NCBI GenBank assembly: GCA_032622095.1
Contig: CP136062.1
Span: 8,583,710-8,647,709 of the forward strand
Length of the DNA: 64,000 nucleotides
Direction: 5' to 3'
From: Siphonodentalium dalli
Taxonomy: Eukaryota; Mollusca; Scaphopoda; Gadilida; Siphonodentaliidae
Shown here: one piece after another, positions 49,751-60,803 of the stretch
Layout of the letters: each line of letters opens with the position of its first letter
Numbering within the stretch: position 1 is the stretch's first letter
Program-made: the position numbers and the translations under genes
The notes under the pieces: generated by a model
Databases searched by the model: none
The model's input: the letters and a program-made list of their open reading frames with translations, nothing else
What the model was told of the DNA's origin: nothing

Positions 49751-52533
49751 CTTCGGAGGAGATGTGAGGACAAGCACATGGGCCCAAATTGCAAACTTTG
49801 AGGGCCCGTAACTCTTGCATTTCTTCTCGGATTTCAAAAATCCTTTCCGGTATGAGTTTGTTTTCGTTCGGGAAATACATAAACTTAAATATATGAATGT
49901 CAATCAAAATTTTATTTTGCAAACAATTTGCCCCCCACCCCAGTGTCAAAATATATGTCTGACCCTGTCAAAATTTCCTTCTCTGACTAAACTGACAACG
50001 GTCAACACGACTATGAAAACCACATGCAGTTATCTGGAATGATACAAGAGGACAACAGAGTACAATCAAATAGAGGTTTGCCAACTATGGGCGGTAACTC
50101 CTCAGGGAAAGCGCGGACACAAGTTCTGATGCACGTGGGCAGTAGGGCATATCGAGATGTGTATACAGTCCAATTTTCGATGCTCTGCTCCTTATAATTT
50201 CCGAGATAATAAAATGACATTTTTTCATATAAAGGGAGATAACTCTACGGGGTAAATGCGGACAATATCCGTTATGAGCCAAAGGCATAGAACTCATTTA
50301 CCCCAACATACTTACCAAACTTGAGTTTTCTAGTACTAATACATTCCGAGATTTGGGCGTTGAAAAATACTGTAGTATAATAATAATAATAATAATGAAA
50401 AATAATCGAAAAAGGGCCATAACTCTGTTAAAAGATATTGGACCAACATCCGGATACCATTATTTTTAGTAGACCTTAGATGCCTTCATTCGCTAGAGAT
50501 TTCGCGGTCCTCCTCCCATTAGTTTCTGAGTATTTCCAATTAAACAGAAAACGGCCGCAGTAGAAAAACAATATACTTCCTTGGTTACACCATGGAAGTA
50601 TAATAATAGGATCAATCATGAGTGGAAAGAATCGCAGTTTATGGACGGAAAATATGAAGTATGGTGATTATATGTTGTCCTAATATGTGTAGGTTGATCT
50701 CAAGTGTTTGGACGTGACCCCACCCCTGCCTCGAAATTGGGTGACGGGATTGGGAAAACATCAACCCCTGGCACAAACTGCTAAGTTTGAGGCCCCGTAA
50801 CTTCGTCAGTTTCCAACGGATTTTAAAGTTGTTTCCAGTTTTGTGATTTGCGGCTGACATAGATTGCATAGTATAAATTTCATCTGATTTGGAGACGGAT
50901 AACACTTTGATTATTGGAAAGCATATGGGCCCAAATTCAAACTTGTACGGCCAAAATCTCCGCCATTTTCCAACGTATTTACGATCTGTCTTCAGCTTCG
51001 AGATCGGCTGATGTTGCAGATATTATATTCCAAGTTTCATCTGATTCCGAGAAGAATTAAAATTCGGCACCACGGACCACCCCTCCCCAGACCCACAATA
51101 ATGAACCGACACTGGCAAAATTTGGCCCACCGCGTGCCGTCTCCAGTCCGTACGCATTTTCGTATCAGATGACATCCTATGTTCGATATCTTCGGAGGAG
51201 ATGTGTTATCAAGCACATGGGCCCAAAATTGCAAAGTTTGAGGGCCCGCGATTCTTTTAGTTTTCGATGGATTTTCGAAATTCTTCCAGTTTCTAGATCG
51301 GCTGATGTTGCAGATGTTATATTCCAAGTTTCATCTGATTCCGAGAAGAATTAAAAATTGGTACCACGGACCACCCCTCCCCAGACCCACAATAATGAAC
51401 AGACACTGGCAAAATTTGGCCCACCGCGTGCTCTCTTCCGTCCGCACACGTTGGCGTATCAGATGATATCCTATGTTCGATATCTTCGGAGGAGATGTGA
51501 GGACAAGCACATGGGCCCAAATTGCAAACTTTGAGGGCCCGTAACTCTTGCATTTCTTCTCGGATTTCAAAAATCCTTTCCGGTATGAGTTTGTTTTCGT
51601 TCGGGAAATACATAAACTTAAATATATGAATGTCAATCAAAATTTTATTTTGCAAACAATTTGCCCCCCACCCCAGTGTCAAAATATATGTCTGACCCTG
51701 TCAAAATTTCCTTCTCTGACTAAACTGACAACGGTCAACACGACTATGAAAACCACATGCAGTTATCTGGAATGATACAAGAGGACAACAGAGTACAATC
51801 AAATAGAGGTTTGCCAACTATGGGCGGTAACTCCTCAGGGAAAGCGCGGACACAAGTTCTGATGCCCGTGGGCAGTAGGGCATATCGAGATGTGTATACA
51901 GTCCAATTTTCGATGCTCTGCTCCTTATAATTTCCGAGATAATAAAATGACATTTTTTCATATAAAGGGAGATAACTCTACGGGGTAAATGCGGACAATA
52001 TCCGTTATGAGCCAAAGGCATAGAACTCATTTACCCCAACATACTTACCAAACTTGAGTTTTCTAGTACTAATACATTCCGAGATTTGGGCGTTGAAAAA
52101 TACTGTAGTATAATAATAATAATAATAATGAAAAATAATCGAAAAAGGGCCATAACTCTGTCAAAAGATATTGGACCAACATCTGGATACCATTATTTTT
52201 AGTAGACCTTAGATGCCTATATTCGCTAGAGATTTCGCGGTCCTCCTCCCATTAGTTTCTGAGTATTTTCAATTAAACAGAAAACGGCCGCAGTAGAAAA
52301 ACAATATACTTCCTTGGTTACACCATGGAAGTATAATAATAATAATAATAATGAAAAATAATCGAAAAAGGGCCATAACTCTGTCAAAATATATTGGACC
52401 AACATCCGGATAGCATTATTTTTAGTAGACCTTAGATGCCTACATTCGCTAGAGATTTCGCGGTCCTCCTCCCATTAGTTTCTGAGTATTTCCAATTAAA
52501 CAGAAAACGGCCGCAGTAGAAAAACAATATACT
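49751..52533 (+). repeat. Right-hand A-type satellite: one monomer plus partial
   Basis: From cttcggaggagatgtgagg the sequence follows array A almost exactly. There is a 1733-bp monomer (one extra TAA) to 51483, then a partial monomer ending in two successive TAA modules (about 52115-52330 and 52331-52533). The satellite stops inside the hairpin of the last module, at atacttcct. A notable change is gcacgtggg for gcccgtggg near 50131. Confidence 0.9.
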
Positions 52534-52700
52534 TCCTGGCTACGATATAACGGATCTGACCTTACCCGGCCCGCCAGATAGAGCGCGCAAACGCGCTGAG
52601 ATCGGCGCTGTAGCTAATTACGCTCCAGATTCGGCGCGCGTATCGGAACGGTGTGCGACGAGAGCGCAGTGCTTGTGAACGCATCGCTGTATGCGTGAGA
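52534..52700. promoter_or_regulatory. CpG-dense block at the satellite edge
   Basis: About two dozen CpG dinucleotides fall in roughly 160 bases, within otherwise AT-rich sequence. The block includes a small hairpin (AGCGCG, loop CAAA, CGCGCT; 52582-52597) and tcggcgcgcgtatcgg. It begins exactly where the satellite ends. It could be a boundary, an unmethylated island, a promoter or a foreign insert. No open frame with an ATG start uses it. Confidence 0.35.
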
Positions 52701-53315
52701 CTGTTCTTATTTCGGTCCTATCTCGTTGTTCTGTTGATGACATGGTATGCACTGGCTATGCATTATTCCAATAAAGAGCGTTCATCGCAAGTTAATGGTA
52801 AAATATATGTTCATATAAGACGCCTGTTTTTTTAATAATTATTGACGGGCTGTCCCCGACACAACACAATGCAAAATATATGTCTACCTTACTTTGGGCA
52901 TCAATATAATACAGTAAGGTTATATTGAATCATATGTTCCCGACTGTTATGTGCTATTTTAACATTGCATGATGTTGAGTTGGCAAGGCAAATTTCGGAA
53001 TAGTATTAGCTTGATGTCAATACATAGCATTGTATACAACCTACATGTACATCGTAACTATATTTATCACATAATTAACTCACAAAATCAGCTTCATAAT
53101 TATTGGTAAGACACACGTTTAATATTAGCGCATGCGATGACGTCACGCCGAAGATTTTCCACTAATTGATAGAGATTCTCATATTTACCCCAAAACTCCC
53201 ACTTTATTTAACTAAAATGCATAAAAATAAAAAAAACTAGGAGATATATAGTCAGGGGAATTTCGCACAATTGACCCCACCACCCCAAATACATATATAA
53301 GTCTTATATCGTGTA
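52701..53315. other. AT-rich non-coding stretch
   Basis: Contains one aataaagagcgtt motif (about 52772) and a phrase (aacattgcatgatgttgagt) that recurs in diverged form near 53806. No gene is supported. Confidence 0.4.
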
Positions 53316-53425
53316 TTTTTTTAAAACATATTTTATTGTAATATAATATTACAAGAGGGATAGGGGCACACATTTTAACAACTTACATCCACCCCTCTCC
53401 CATTAACATTTTAACAAATACAACG
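53316..53425 (-). mobile_element. Severely 5'-truncated LINE 3' end
   Basis: A T run (53316-53322) followed by aaaacatattttattg, ggggcaca and ccacccctctccc matches, with changes, the 3' end of the LINE at 56484-56580 (aaacatattttatttg, ggggcaca, gcccctctcc). Orientation is the same, minus strand. The short length fits incomplete reverse transcription. Confidence 0.6.
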
Positions 53426-54292
53426 TAGATGACGAAGATAACATATATACGGGATGACGTTTTGTGTGTTTCTAATTGCTGTCTTTATGGTGGTGAGGTT
53501 AATTGTACCAAATACAAGTGTATAGAGTTATTCACCTTCCATCAAAACTAACAGACTGGCTCTTAGTCCAGATAGGTGTTTGTCTGTTCTCGAAAAAATT
53601 CCTATGAGTTTACTCAATATAACACAATCATGCCTCGTGGTACAACCAGATAGTCGTATACCCAAGGGGCATCATTATAAATCACTTTGCTGTACTATTG
53701 TAGGCCGAGTTGGGTGGTCAAAGGAAGCACATGACCCATGAACAATGGTAGTCTGTCCTCATTCCCATATTCCAGCATACATGCCAGTGGACTGTTATCT
53801 TCTTAACATTGCATTTTGTTGAGTTGTGGGAGGCAAATATCGAAATATTATAAGTTATATGTCGATAAAGAGCGTTTATAACTAATATACTTCCCGTGAG
53901 TGGAAACTGATTTCTAAATTACACACACACCGGATTGTCCTAGTTTGTCTGAAACTTTGGTTTCAGTCTTTCACAGTTAAGTGCAGGAGAACACTATGAA
54001 CATTATTATACTGATGTACATGTATGCATACCATACGACCATAGTTGAATATAATTCATGTAAATATATATATAATGCATTGTAAATAGATGCACAAATT
54101 TTGTTAATGAAATGCCGGCTGCGATGGGACACCCGGGAACAGACACGCGTCAGACGAAATTATCACTTCATGGTCATTAGACGTGGTAATTGACACCTCC
54201 CGGTGGACCAATATAAATCGCCCGAGTGTACACAACAGATTAAAATATGCTAACAGTCAGTCAACGATGGTGTGATATAATAACCACACACT
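53426..54292. other. Non-coding stretch with a diverged local repeat
   Basis: Near 53806-53880 a phrase (aacattgcattttgttgagt then aaagagcgttta) echoes 52965-53000 and the flank repeats. Around 54085-54220 the sequence is more CpG-rich and includes ccaatataaat, but no associated gene is seen. Confidence 0.35.
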
Positions 54293-54358
54293 GGTTAAAT
54301 GGTCTTGCTAATTTGCTATGATGCTGGTGGGATCAGGTGAACTGTCATGCTGCTGATA
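54293..54358 (+). repeat. 66-bp diverged direct repeat, copy 1
   Basis: The stretch from ggttaaatggtcttgctaat to tgctgctgat resembles 54700-54767 (ggttaaattatcctgctaat), with gatgctggtggg common to both. Non-coding. Confidence 0.5.
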
Positions 54359-54699
54359 TGGCGAACTGATGCTGCTAAGACCACATGACCAAATAACCAG
54401 GGCGAACCAGTGTTAAATGAATATTTATAGCAATGAAGAGCGGCGATCATCATCTATACACACCCACACCAATCTATATCGAAACGGACATCGAGACAAC
54501 ACGGTGACACCCGTCAGGTCACGGGCGCGTCGACAGGGATGTGAGCTATGGTAACTCCGTGTGTATCAATAGTTGTGGGAGCAGGCCACAGCGGTGAAAG
54601 TGACCACCTTACTATAAGTGTGACACAGTGCATGTATGTCATAGGTGAGATAGAGCTGATTTCAAGGTCCAGTCATTGCAAGGCAAACACTTTCCATCC

Positions 54700-54767
54700 C
54701 GGTTAAATTATCCTGCTAATTTGATCTGATGCTGGTGGGTCCTGCTGACTTGCCATTGTGCTGGTAG
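54700..54767 (+). repeat. 66-bp diverged direct repeat, copy 2
   Basis: Second copy, 407 bases downstream of the first, with several mismatches and small indels. Confidence 0.5.
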
Positions 54768-56170
54768 TGACAAATATTGATGTTAAGAAATTGTTCCGTT
54801 ATTGTATATATATCCAGACACTGCAACATGTATGTTCCGAAAGAATAACGGTACATTTTCTTAACAGAATCAGTTTACCATATCAGCATATTTCAACTCC
54901 GTGGTATACCCACCAGCATCGTAGCAAATCAACAAGACTACTTAAATTCGGGATATCTCACTGACGTACATGTGCACGTACGCATCGACATTAACGTTTG
55001 AGTTTGTTTATGTGTCTATATTATATTTTACTGTTTAATTTAGGTTCTGTGCGCCCATATGGTATTATAGAAATATATCACAAGATTACATAAAATAAAA
55101 GCTTCCTCCATATAGGCGGCATATGAATTATTTTAATAAACGCCATGCTGTCTCCAAATTTATGCGAATGTCACGCAGCGCGGACATAAGTAGTTTGCAT
55201 GCAGGAGTTACTGTTCCTTTTGATATATAAAATAAAAGTTAATTCCACTTATCCCACAATATTACGAGGCAATTTCACAATTATATTATTTATATGCCGT
55301 TCCTTTAGAATACTCTCATTATCCTCATCTCCACCCATTGAACCATGTCGTAATCCGTATGTCTGTCAGTATTTTTATTTTCGGAAACGGCCGAATTAAA
55401 ATATTTTCCAGCCACATCGATGAATCCAAGATCATCCTTCTTGATTCGCCATTTTCGACTGCATATTTTAACGAAGAGTATGTGTCGTACTTTGTCATCA
55501 ATTTAGAGCACTTCAATTCAAATCTGTGGAACTAATCACGCATGATTGTGGTTGTTTTGTTTGTATGACGACAACAGCATGAATAATATGGATACCAATG
55601 TCCTAGTGGGATATATTCTGCAGGTATCGATCATACGCGATGCCAATAATTATTTTAAAAAATAAAACATTTACGATTTGAGATAGACGGGATCAGTTGT
55701 GACTGTGTACGTACATGTACATATGTGGATGTTAATATCAGCAAACTATATATAGGGACTATAACATTGCATAGCAATATACTGATCTATTAATTTTAAA
55801 CCCAGAGTGTTTGCCGCCATCCATGGCGTACCACCCCGACGGTGTATACAAACACAGCCATATAGAAGGGAATCATAATTCCTATTAACCGCCAGGGCAG
55901 ATATATAGCGCACACTATGGGCTGAGACAATTTGAGATATCTGCCGCCGCCCCTAAGGCGCGCAATCGGATTATATTAGTTATGGATGGGCTAACACTCG
56001 CCGGCAGGCGATCTCACTGCTCAAGATAGATATTCCCTCCTGTTTGGCTTTTGTAGTAAATCGCCAAATGTATGCGTGACACAATGTGATACATACATAT
56101 TTTACCCCAGTTATTTTAATTTATCAGACGGTCACCATATCACCAAGTTACAACGACAATATTTCTTCAA
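54768..56170. other. AT-rich non-coding stretch
   Basis: No gene is supported. Open frames of 60-65 codons overlap on both strands at 55325-55535 without recognisable motifs. A 21-codon frame at 55823-55888 begins in a strong translation-start context (gccgccatccATGG) but has no other support. Confidence 0.35.
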
Positions 56171-56228
56171 TCGGATAATGCATCTTTAAAGGCACTTAAT
56201 CGGATAATGCATCTTTAAAAGCACTTAA
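56171..56228 (+). repeat. 29-bp tandem duplication
   Basis: tcggataatgcatctttaaa and its following nine bases occur twice in a row with one mismatch. Confidence 0.8.
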
Positions 56229-56441
56229 CATTAACAATGATTAGCGCACCACATATAAATGAACATTCATGGCACCGACAAACAAGGTGTCATGTTCAAC
56301 ACTATGAAAGCGTACTGAAAACATAAAATTCGTAATTATGGTGATCAATCACGCATATGATCCATCGATATACTCAACATCTGCTTATGTATGCATTGCA
56401 TGAAATCATTGGTTATGACCAATGACAAATAGAGTGCGTCG

Positions 56442-56457
56442 CCCCCCCCCCCCCCCC
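56442..56457. repeat. 16-base C run beside the LINE 3' end
   Basis: A C homopolymer immediately precedes tgtca and the LINE tail. A matching-type G run (56706-56722, 17 bases) lies inside the LINE 3' untranslated region. Such runs are prone to length error and can form quadruplexes. Confidence 0.8.
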
Positions 56458-56491
56458 TGTCATTTTTTTTTTTTTTTTTTTTTAAACATAT

Positions 56492-56497
56492 TTTATT
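56492..56497 (-). terminator. Polyadenylation signal of the LINE
   Basis: AATAAA on the minus strand lies nine bases before the terminal A tract, as expected for a LINE transcript end. Confidence 0.5.
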
Positions 56498-56812
56498 TGT
56501 AGTATAATACAAAATGGATTGGGGCACAAGTTACAAAACTTAATGAGCCCCTCTCCGGTATACATTGATACAAACAATTTGTTTAACAAAATGGCACAAT
56601 AAGTAACTTATTTACAGCTGCACGTGGTGAATGAGAAAGGTGATGATGGCAGATTGTAACAATTCATTGAGGAAGGATGAGAGTGAGTCAGTGAGAGTGA
56701 TTGGTGGGGGGGGGGGGGGGGGTGCCAACGCCGAGTTGCATTCTATGGTGAGGCGAAAGGAAAAGGAAAACATGTGATAATTGATAAACTAATTTCTTAT
56801 ATTGAAATTTAA

Positions 56813-56984
56813 CTAGAAACGTTTAGTCTCCGCGATAAAATGCTGCACTATTTTGAACAATTTCACATTTTGTTTGTTATGAGCATTCGGGAGGCCAGCA
56901 AGTAGATTGTTCATGTGCGTTAATTTAATTCCTTCTCTGTGTAGCATATGAAACATCTCAGTTCGTTCTGACTGGTAGTGGGGG
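56813..56984 (-). pseudogene. Out-of-frame C-terminal remainder of the LINE polyprotein
   Basis: After a run of five G (56980-56984 on the plus strand) the main frame reaches a stop at 56958. The frame one base over continues for about 57 codons and ends VQHFIAETKRF, a typical LINE C-terminal ending. The overlap and the homopolymer point to a one-base expansion. It may be a real inactivating mutation or a sequencing error. Confidence 0.7.
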
Positions 56985-59900
56985 ACACATAAAGAAGTAG
57001 TGATAGGCATCTTCACACTGGTTGCCACACGTACAACGTGGGCTTCCTGCAATATAATTCTGAAATTTGTCAGACTGAAGATCACTACAATAGTTTCTTA
57101 GTCTGGCGTGCAATACATTATATTTCCTACGACCTGTATAGAAATATATTGGAGGTCTAGCGGTGGGATCAATTATTCTAAGATAATCTTTAAAATCGAA
57201 AATCGTCGGAGCTTCTGTTATTGCGGAAGGCATGTCGTTCCACGCTTTTATTGTTGAGGGAAAAAATGACTTTTTGTAGTGCTCGGTATTGCTGAAGTAT
57301 GTGTAAAATTTTTCGGGGTTTCTGAATTCATACTCGGATATATCGGCTATCCTGGGTGGTATTATTTTAGTGAGGTAAGTAGGGGCCCTCTGATTTACAA
57401 TGTTATACATAGTTTGTAATTTATGAAGTTCGCGCCTTTTTCTTAGCGAGGGCCAGCCGACTTCTGTCATAATGTCTGTATCTGATACTGAACGCGTGAG
57501 GCCGCTGACAATTCTGGCTGCATCAATGTGTAATCGGTCAAGTTTATCCAATTGATATTTTGGCGCGCATGCCCAGACTACATCCGAGTAATCATATAGA
57601 GGCAGTATATATGTTTTATATATATTTTCTAATGTCTTCCTGTCGAGTTGGAATTTAAATTTTCTAAGTTGTGCTAAGCGGGATGCTACTCTCTTTATTG
57701 TTGCATTTATATGATTGTTCCACGACATATTTGATTGGAGCTCAAGACCAAGGTGTTTGTGTGTCTCAACAAATGATATTTTGTCACTATTAAAAGTTAA
57801 ATTAGGGATATCACCAGAGGTGCCAATCAATGAATATGACATGCCCATTGTTTTTGAAGGATTAAAGCTGACCAGCCAATTTTTTGACCATGTTGCTATG
57901 GTTTCAAGGTCCATATTCATAATCCGTGCTAACTCATTCAGATCGTGGTGGCTATTTGTAAGACAGGTATCGTCGGCGTACATTCTGGTCACGGAACTGA
58001 TGTTGTCAGGTAGGTCATTTATGTAAACTAAAAATAGAAAAGGTCCTAAAATTGAGCCTTGAGGGACGCCCGCTGGAATGATCTCATAATCAGAAAAGCT
58101 GTCGTTTACTAATACGCGCTGCTGGCGGTTTCTTAGATAATTTTCTATCCATTTCAATGGTTTCCCTCGCACGCCATAACTAGACAGTTTATGTACCAAT
58201 CCTCTGTGCCAAACTCTCTCGAATGCCTTCGATATATCACAGAAAGTAGAACACGTATATAAGCCATTGTCGAGAGATTGGCTCAGGTGATTATATAGAT
58301 CTATGAGTTGATGAGATGTACTTTGCCCTGGCATGAAACCCGATTGGCGTGAGTATATTAGTTCATTTTCATTAAAGAACTTCCTGATCTGTTTTAAGAC
58401 AACTTTTTCGAATATCTTTCCAATGCATGGTAGAAGCGAGATGGGGCGATAGTTCTTACTATCAGCGGAGTCGTCTTTTTTAAAGATGGGAACAACATTT
58501 GCCTTTTTCCATATAGAAGGAAATTTTGTGGTATCGAATGATTTTCGGAAGAGTAAATTTAAAGGATAAGCAATTTTTTTAGCCGTGGCTTGAAGCATTC
58601 TCGCACTAATTCCATCGTGGCCATTGGCCTTGTTTAATTTTAGAGATTTAATTGCTAAAATTATTTCGTCTTCGGTGGACTCAAAGTCGTTCATAGTATT
58701 GCTACAACGAGAATTTAAAAAAGGTAAACTGTGATTTGAGTCATGTATCGATGAATTTGAAATGAAGCTCTTGTTCAGTATGTTGGCCTTATCTAGATCA
58801 TCGGTTGCGTATAGTTTTCCATTTACATTTACGGTATTTATATTGTCGCTGGAGCAGTACAGGGGCGGAATATTCGTTGTTTTTTTTTTACAAAGGAGGT
58901 AATTTATTAGTTGCCAGAAATCGCGAGGCGATGAAGATCCCTTCACGCGGTCTTCCAATTTTTCTTCAAATTTGGATTTGGCGTACTTTTTCATATTATT
59001 TACTTTGTTTCTGGAATGCTTATAATTTTGCCAAGTATCGGGGTTATTGTTTCTTAGAGCTTTGGTTCGTAATCTTTCACGTTTGCGAATTTCTCTTCGG
59101 ATATCTGAATTAAACCAGATTTTGTCCTTAGGTCGAACCGTAACAGATGATTGGGGGACTGTTTCTCGCATTATTGAATTAAATTTATTTTGGAAAATTA
59201 TTGTGGCTGAATCGATGTCAAGACCCGATAAGAGATCATCCCAGTTTGTGTTTCCGAGCAATTCATTGGCTCTTCCGAAATTTGCTCTGGAGTAGTTCCA
59301 CACTACTCTGCGAAAAGATGTCACATTTGAGTAATCATAGGATAATGACACATATACACCCAAATGGTCAGAGACTCCAGGATTGATTACATCGGCTTCT
59401 AGTACACGAAACGAATTGCTGATAATAATTGGATCTAATAGCGTACTCGATGAGCGTGATATTCTTGTAGGAGATGTTATAACATTTTTTATGCTATATC
59501 GGTCTATGATTTCTTTCAACTTAGAAGATGCATCTAGGAGATTGGAATTGTAGTCCCCCGTGATAATAATATTTTCTGATATGTCAAGTGCATCTGATAT
59601 CGATGTCTCTAGGTATTCCCAGTATTTTGGATCGCAGAACTGATCTGATCTATATGACATTCCTAGCATAATATGGCTTTTTTTTGAAAATAATTCAAAC
59701 CAAAGTATTGATGAGTCAAATTCTAGTTCATGTCTCCGCCTGTATATTATATGGGTCGCGAACATAACACATATACCTCCACCTCGAGAGTCGCGATCTT
59801 TCCGAACAGGGTCTTGATAACCCGGAATTTTTAGACTATCCGAACAGAATGATGGGTCCAGGTGAGTTTCACTAAAACACAGCACATCGAAATCGTTAAT

Positions 59901-60179
59901 GGTATCAACAATCTTTTCTAATTTATTTCTAATACTTCTGATGTTGTAATGGAAAATTGAAATTGTGTGGTTATTTTCGCTGGTGGCAGGACCAGGGTTG
60001 ATTTCAATATCACCTGATAATATCAGTATGAAAAATGTTGAGATGAATAATAATTTAAGATTTTGTGCTCGGAAGCTATATTTCAGGGATTCGCCTCTAA
60101 CCACAAGGGTATTCGGTGTCTTTTTCTTCAGATCAAAAACCCCAACTGCTGCCCTATATTGTTGTATCGAACAAGTCAT
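56958..60179 (-). CDS. LINE polyprotein: 2A-like leader, AP endonuclease, reverse transcriptase, C-terminal CCHC-like motif
   Basis: A 1073-residue frame from an ATG. A hydrophobic stretch (about 42-54) leads into a 2A-like motif, GDIEINPGP, at 56-64, which in known elements causes ribosome skipping before the last proline. An AP-type endonuclease spans about 72-280, with N79, SETH (103-106), YR (176-177), GDYN (208-211), LD (248-249) and SDH (270-272). The reverse transcriptase spans about 555-830, with FCDISKAF (motif A, D648), GVPQGSILGP (704-713) and YADD (734-737). A CTCG...E...H....C knuckle lies at about 1049-1065. The enzyme would nick the target and prime reverse transcription of its own RNA. 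All catalytic residues I can check are present. The C-terminus is cut short by a frameshift. Clade assignment between CR1-like and Jockey-like is uncertain. Confidence 0.95.
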   Translation of the reverse strand: MTCSIQQYRAAVGVFDLKKKTPNTLVVRGESLKYSFRAQNLKLLFISTFFILILSGDIEINPGPATSENNHTISIFHYNIRSIRNKLEKIVDTINDFDVLCFSETHLDPSFCSDSLKIPGYQDPVRKDRDSRGGGICVMFATHIIYRRRHELEFDSSILWFELFSKKSHIMLGMSYRSDQFCDPKYWEYLETSISDALDISENIIITGDYNSNLLDASSKLKEIIDRYSIKNVITSPTRISRSSSTLLDPIIISNSFRVLEADVINPGVSDHLGVYVSLSYDYSNVTSFRRVVWNYSRANFGRANELLGNTNWDDLLSGLDIDSATIIFQNKFNSIMRETVPQSSVTVRPKDKIWFNSDIRREIRKRERLRTKALRNNNPDTWQNYKHSRNKVNNMKKYAKSKFEEKLEDRVKGSSSPRDFWQLINYLLCKKKTTNIPPLYCSSDNINTVNVNGKLYATDDLDKANILNKSFISNSSIHDSNHSLPFLNSRCSNTMNDFESTEDEIILAIKSLKLNKANGHDGISARMLQATAKKIAYPLNLLFRKSFDTTKFPSIWKKANVVPIFKKDDSADSKNYRPISLLPCIGKIFEKVVLKQIRKFFNENELIYSRQSGFMPGQSTSHQLIDLYNHLSQSLDNGLYTCSTFCDISKAFERVWHRGLVHKLSSYGVRGKPLKWIENYLRNRQQRVLVNDSFSDYEIIPAGVPQGSILGPFLFLVYINDLPDNISSVTRMYADDTCLTNSHHDLNELARIMNMDLETIATWSKNWLVSFNPSKTMGMSYSLIGTSGDIPNLTFNSDKISFVETHKHLGLELQSNMSWNNHINATIKRVASRLAQLRKFKFQLDRKTLENIYKTYILPLYDYSDVVWACAPKYQLDKLDRLHIDAARIVSGLTRSVSDTDIMTEVGWPSLRKRRELHKLQTMYNIVNQRAPTYLTKIIPPRIADISEYEFRNPEKFYTYFSNTEHYKKSFFPSTIKAWNDMPSAITEAPTIFDFKDYLRIIDPTARPPIYFYTGRRKYNVLHARLRNYCSDLQSDKFQNYIAGSPRCTCGNQCEDAYHYFFMCPPLPVRTN

Positions 60180-60803
60180 GATATTTTAGTCGGTGGTTCG
60201 ATGTTAAAATGAGCAGCAATTGGGTCTTGTGGTTTGAGAAAATTTCAATGTACTTTAACATTTTCAACGTTGGCACCTGGCACTCAAAGTTTCCACAGCT
60301 ATGTGAAAAGCGGTGTTTCGGATCAGTTAGTGGGAACAGGTTATTTAACCTCAGATATATACAAGACAAGCAAGCAACGTGTAAGTTCATAAATACACAA
60401 ATATATATGAGAATTGGGAGAAAAGGTGTATGATGATTAGAAGTATAATACAAGATGATGTGGTATTGGTGAGGTTCCATATCGAATATCAACTGGCATG
60501 TGATTTTGTTTGGGACGGGGATGACTGGCAAGATGTAGGATATATACACGATGGTTCAGAGAGCGTTTCTTAATTTATAATTTTCTGTGTGTATAGTTTA
60601 ATATGAGTATGCAGCTATATATGATTTAATTTTCCATAGTTTTTCACGGAAATCACGACTGGTAAATTTAATTTAATGGGTATTTAATTTAATAGGTATT
60701 TGGTCCTAGTGACACAGTTTGGACATGTTCCATAGCGACGCACATGTAACGGTTTTCTTAGCCTAATGGGTTTATTTACGCATAATATACGAAATTCGAA
60801 ATT
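60180..60803 (-). other. Probable LINE 5' leader
   Basis: No second open reading frame resembling a LINE ORF1 protein is seen. A 131-codon frame on the minus strand here (60154-60549) overlaps the polyprotein start and has no recognisable motif. Internal promoter elements are expected in this class but I cannot identify them. Confidence 0.35.

Larger units (their letters stand above)
56463..60803 (-). mobile_element. APE-type LINE retrotransposon (Jockey/CR1-like superfamily), nearly complete
   Basis: Minus-strand element with a single large reading frame, a 3' untranslated region (56484-56812) and a terminal A tract seen as 21 T (56463-56483). The tail end is flanked by CCCTGTCAT (56455-56463), and the same nine bases occur at 60804-60812, upstream of the reading frame. 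If this is a target-site duplication the element is about 4.3 kb with a 5' leader of about 620 bases. The 3' end is secure; the 5' end rests only on that short match. A frameshift near 56980 probably makes this copy defective. Confidence 0.75.

Noticed and set aside
10376..52533. Whether the array is ribosomal DNA, 5S, histone or snRNA gene clusters
   Set aside because: I looked for recognisable 5S, 18S/28S, U-snRNA and histone sequence and saw none. The only RNA-gene-like signals are the tRNA-like units in spacer B.
52653..52835. 60-codon frame starting in the CpG-dense block
   Set aside because: It starts at GTG and the composition changes mid-frame; no motif.
54208..54218. CCAAT and TATAAAT promoter pair
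   Set aside because: The two motifs overlap by one base instead of being spaced as in a promoter, and no gene follows.
59965..60189. Plus-strand frames across the LINE (for example at 57715, 58805, 59047 and 59965)
   Set aside because: They are shadows of the long LINE frame on the opposite strand.
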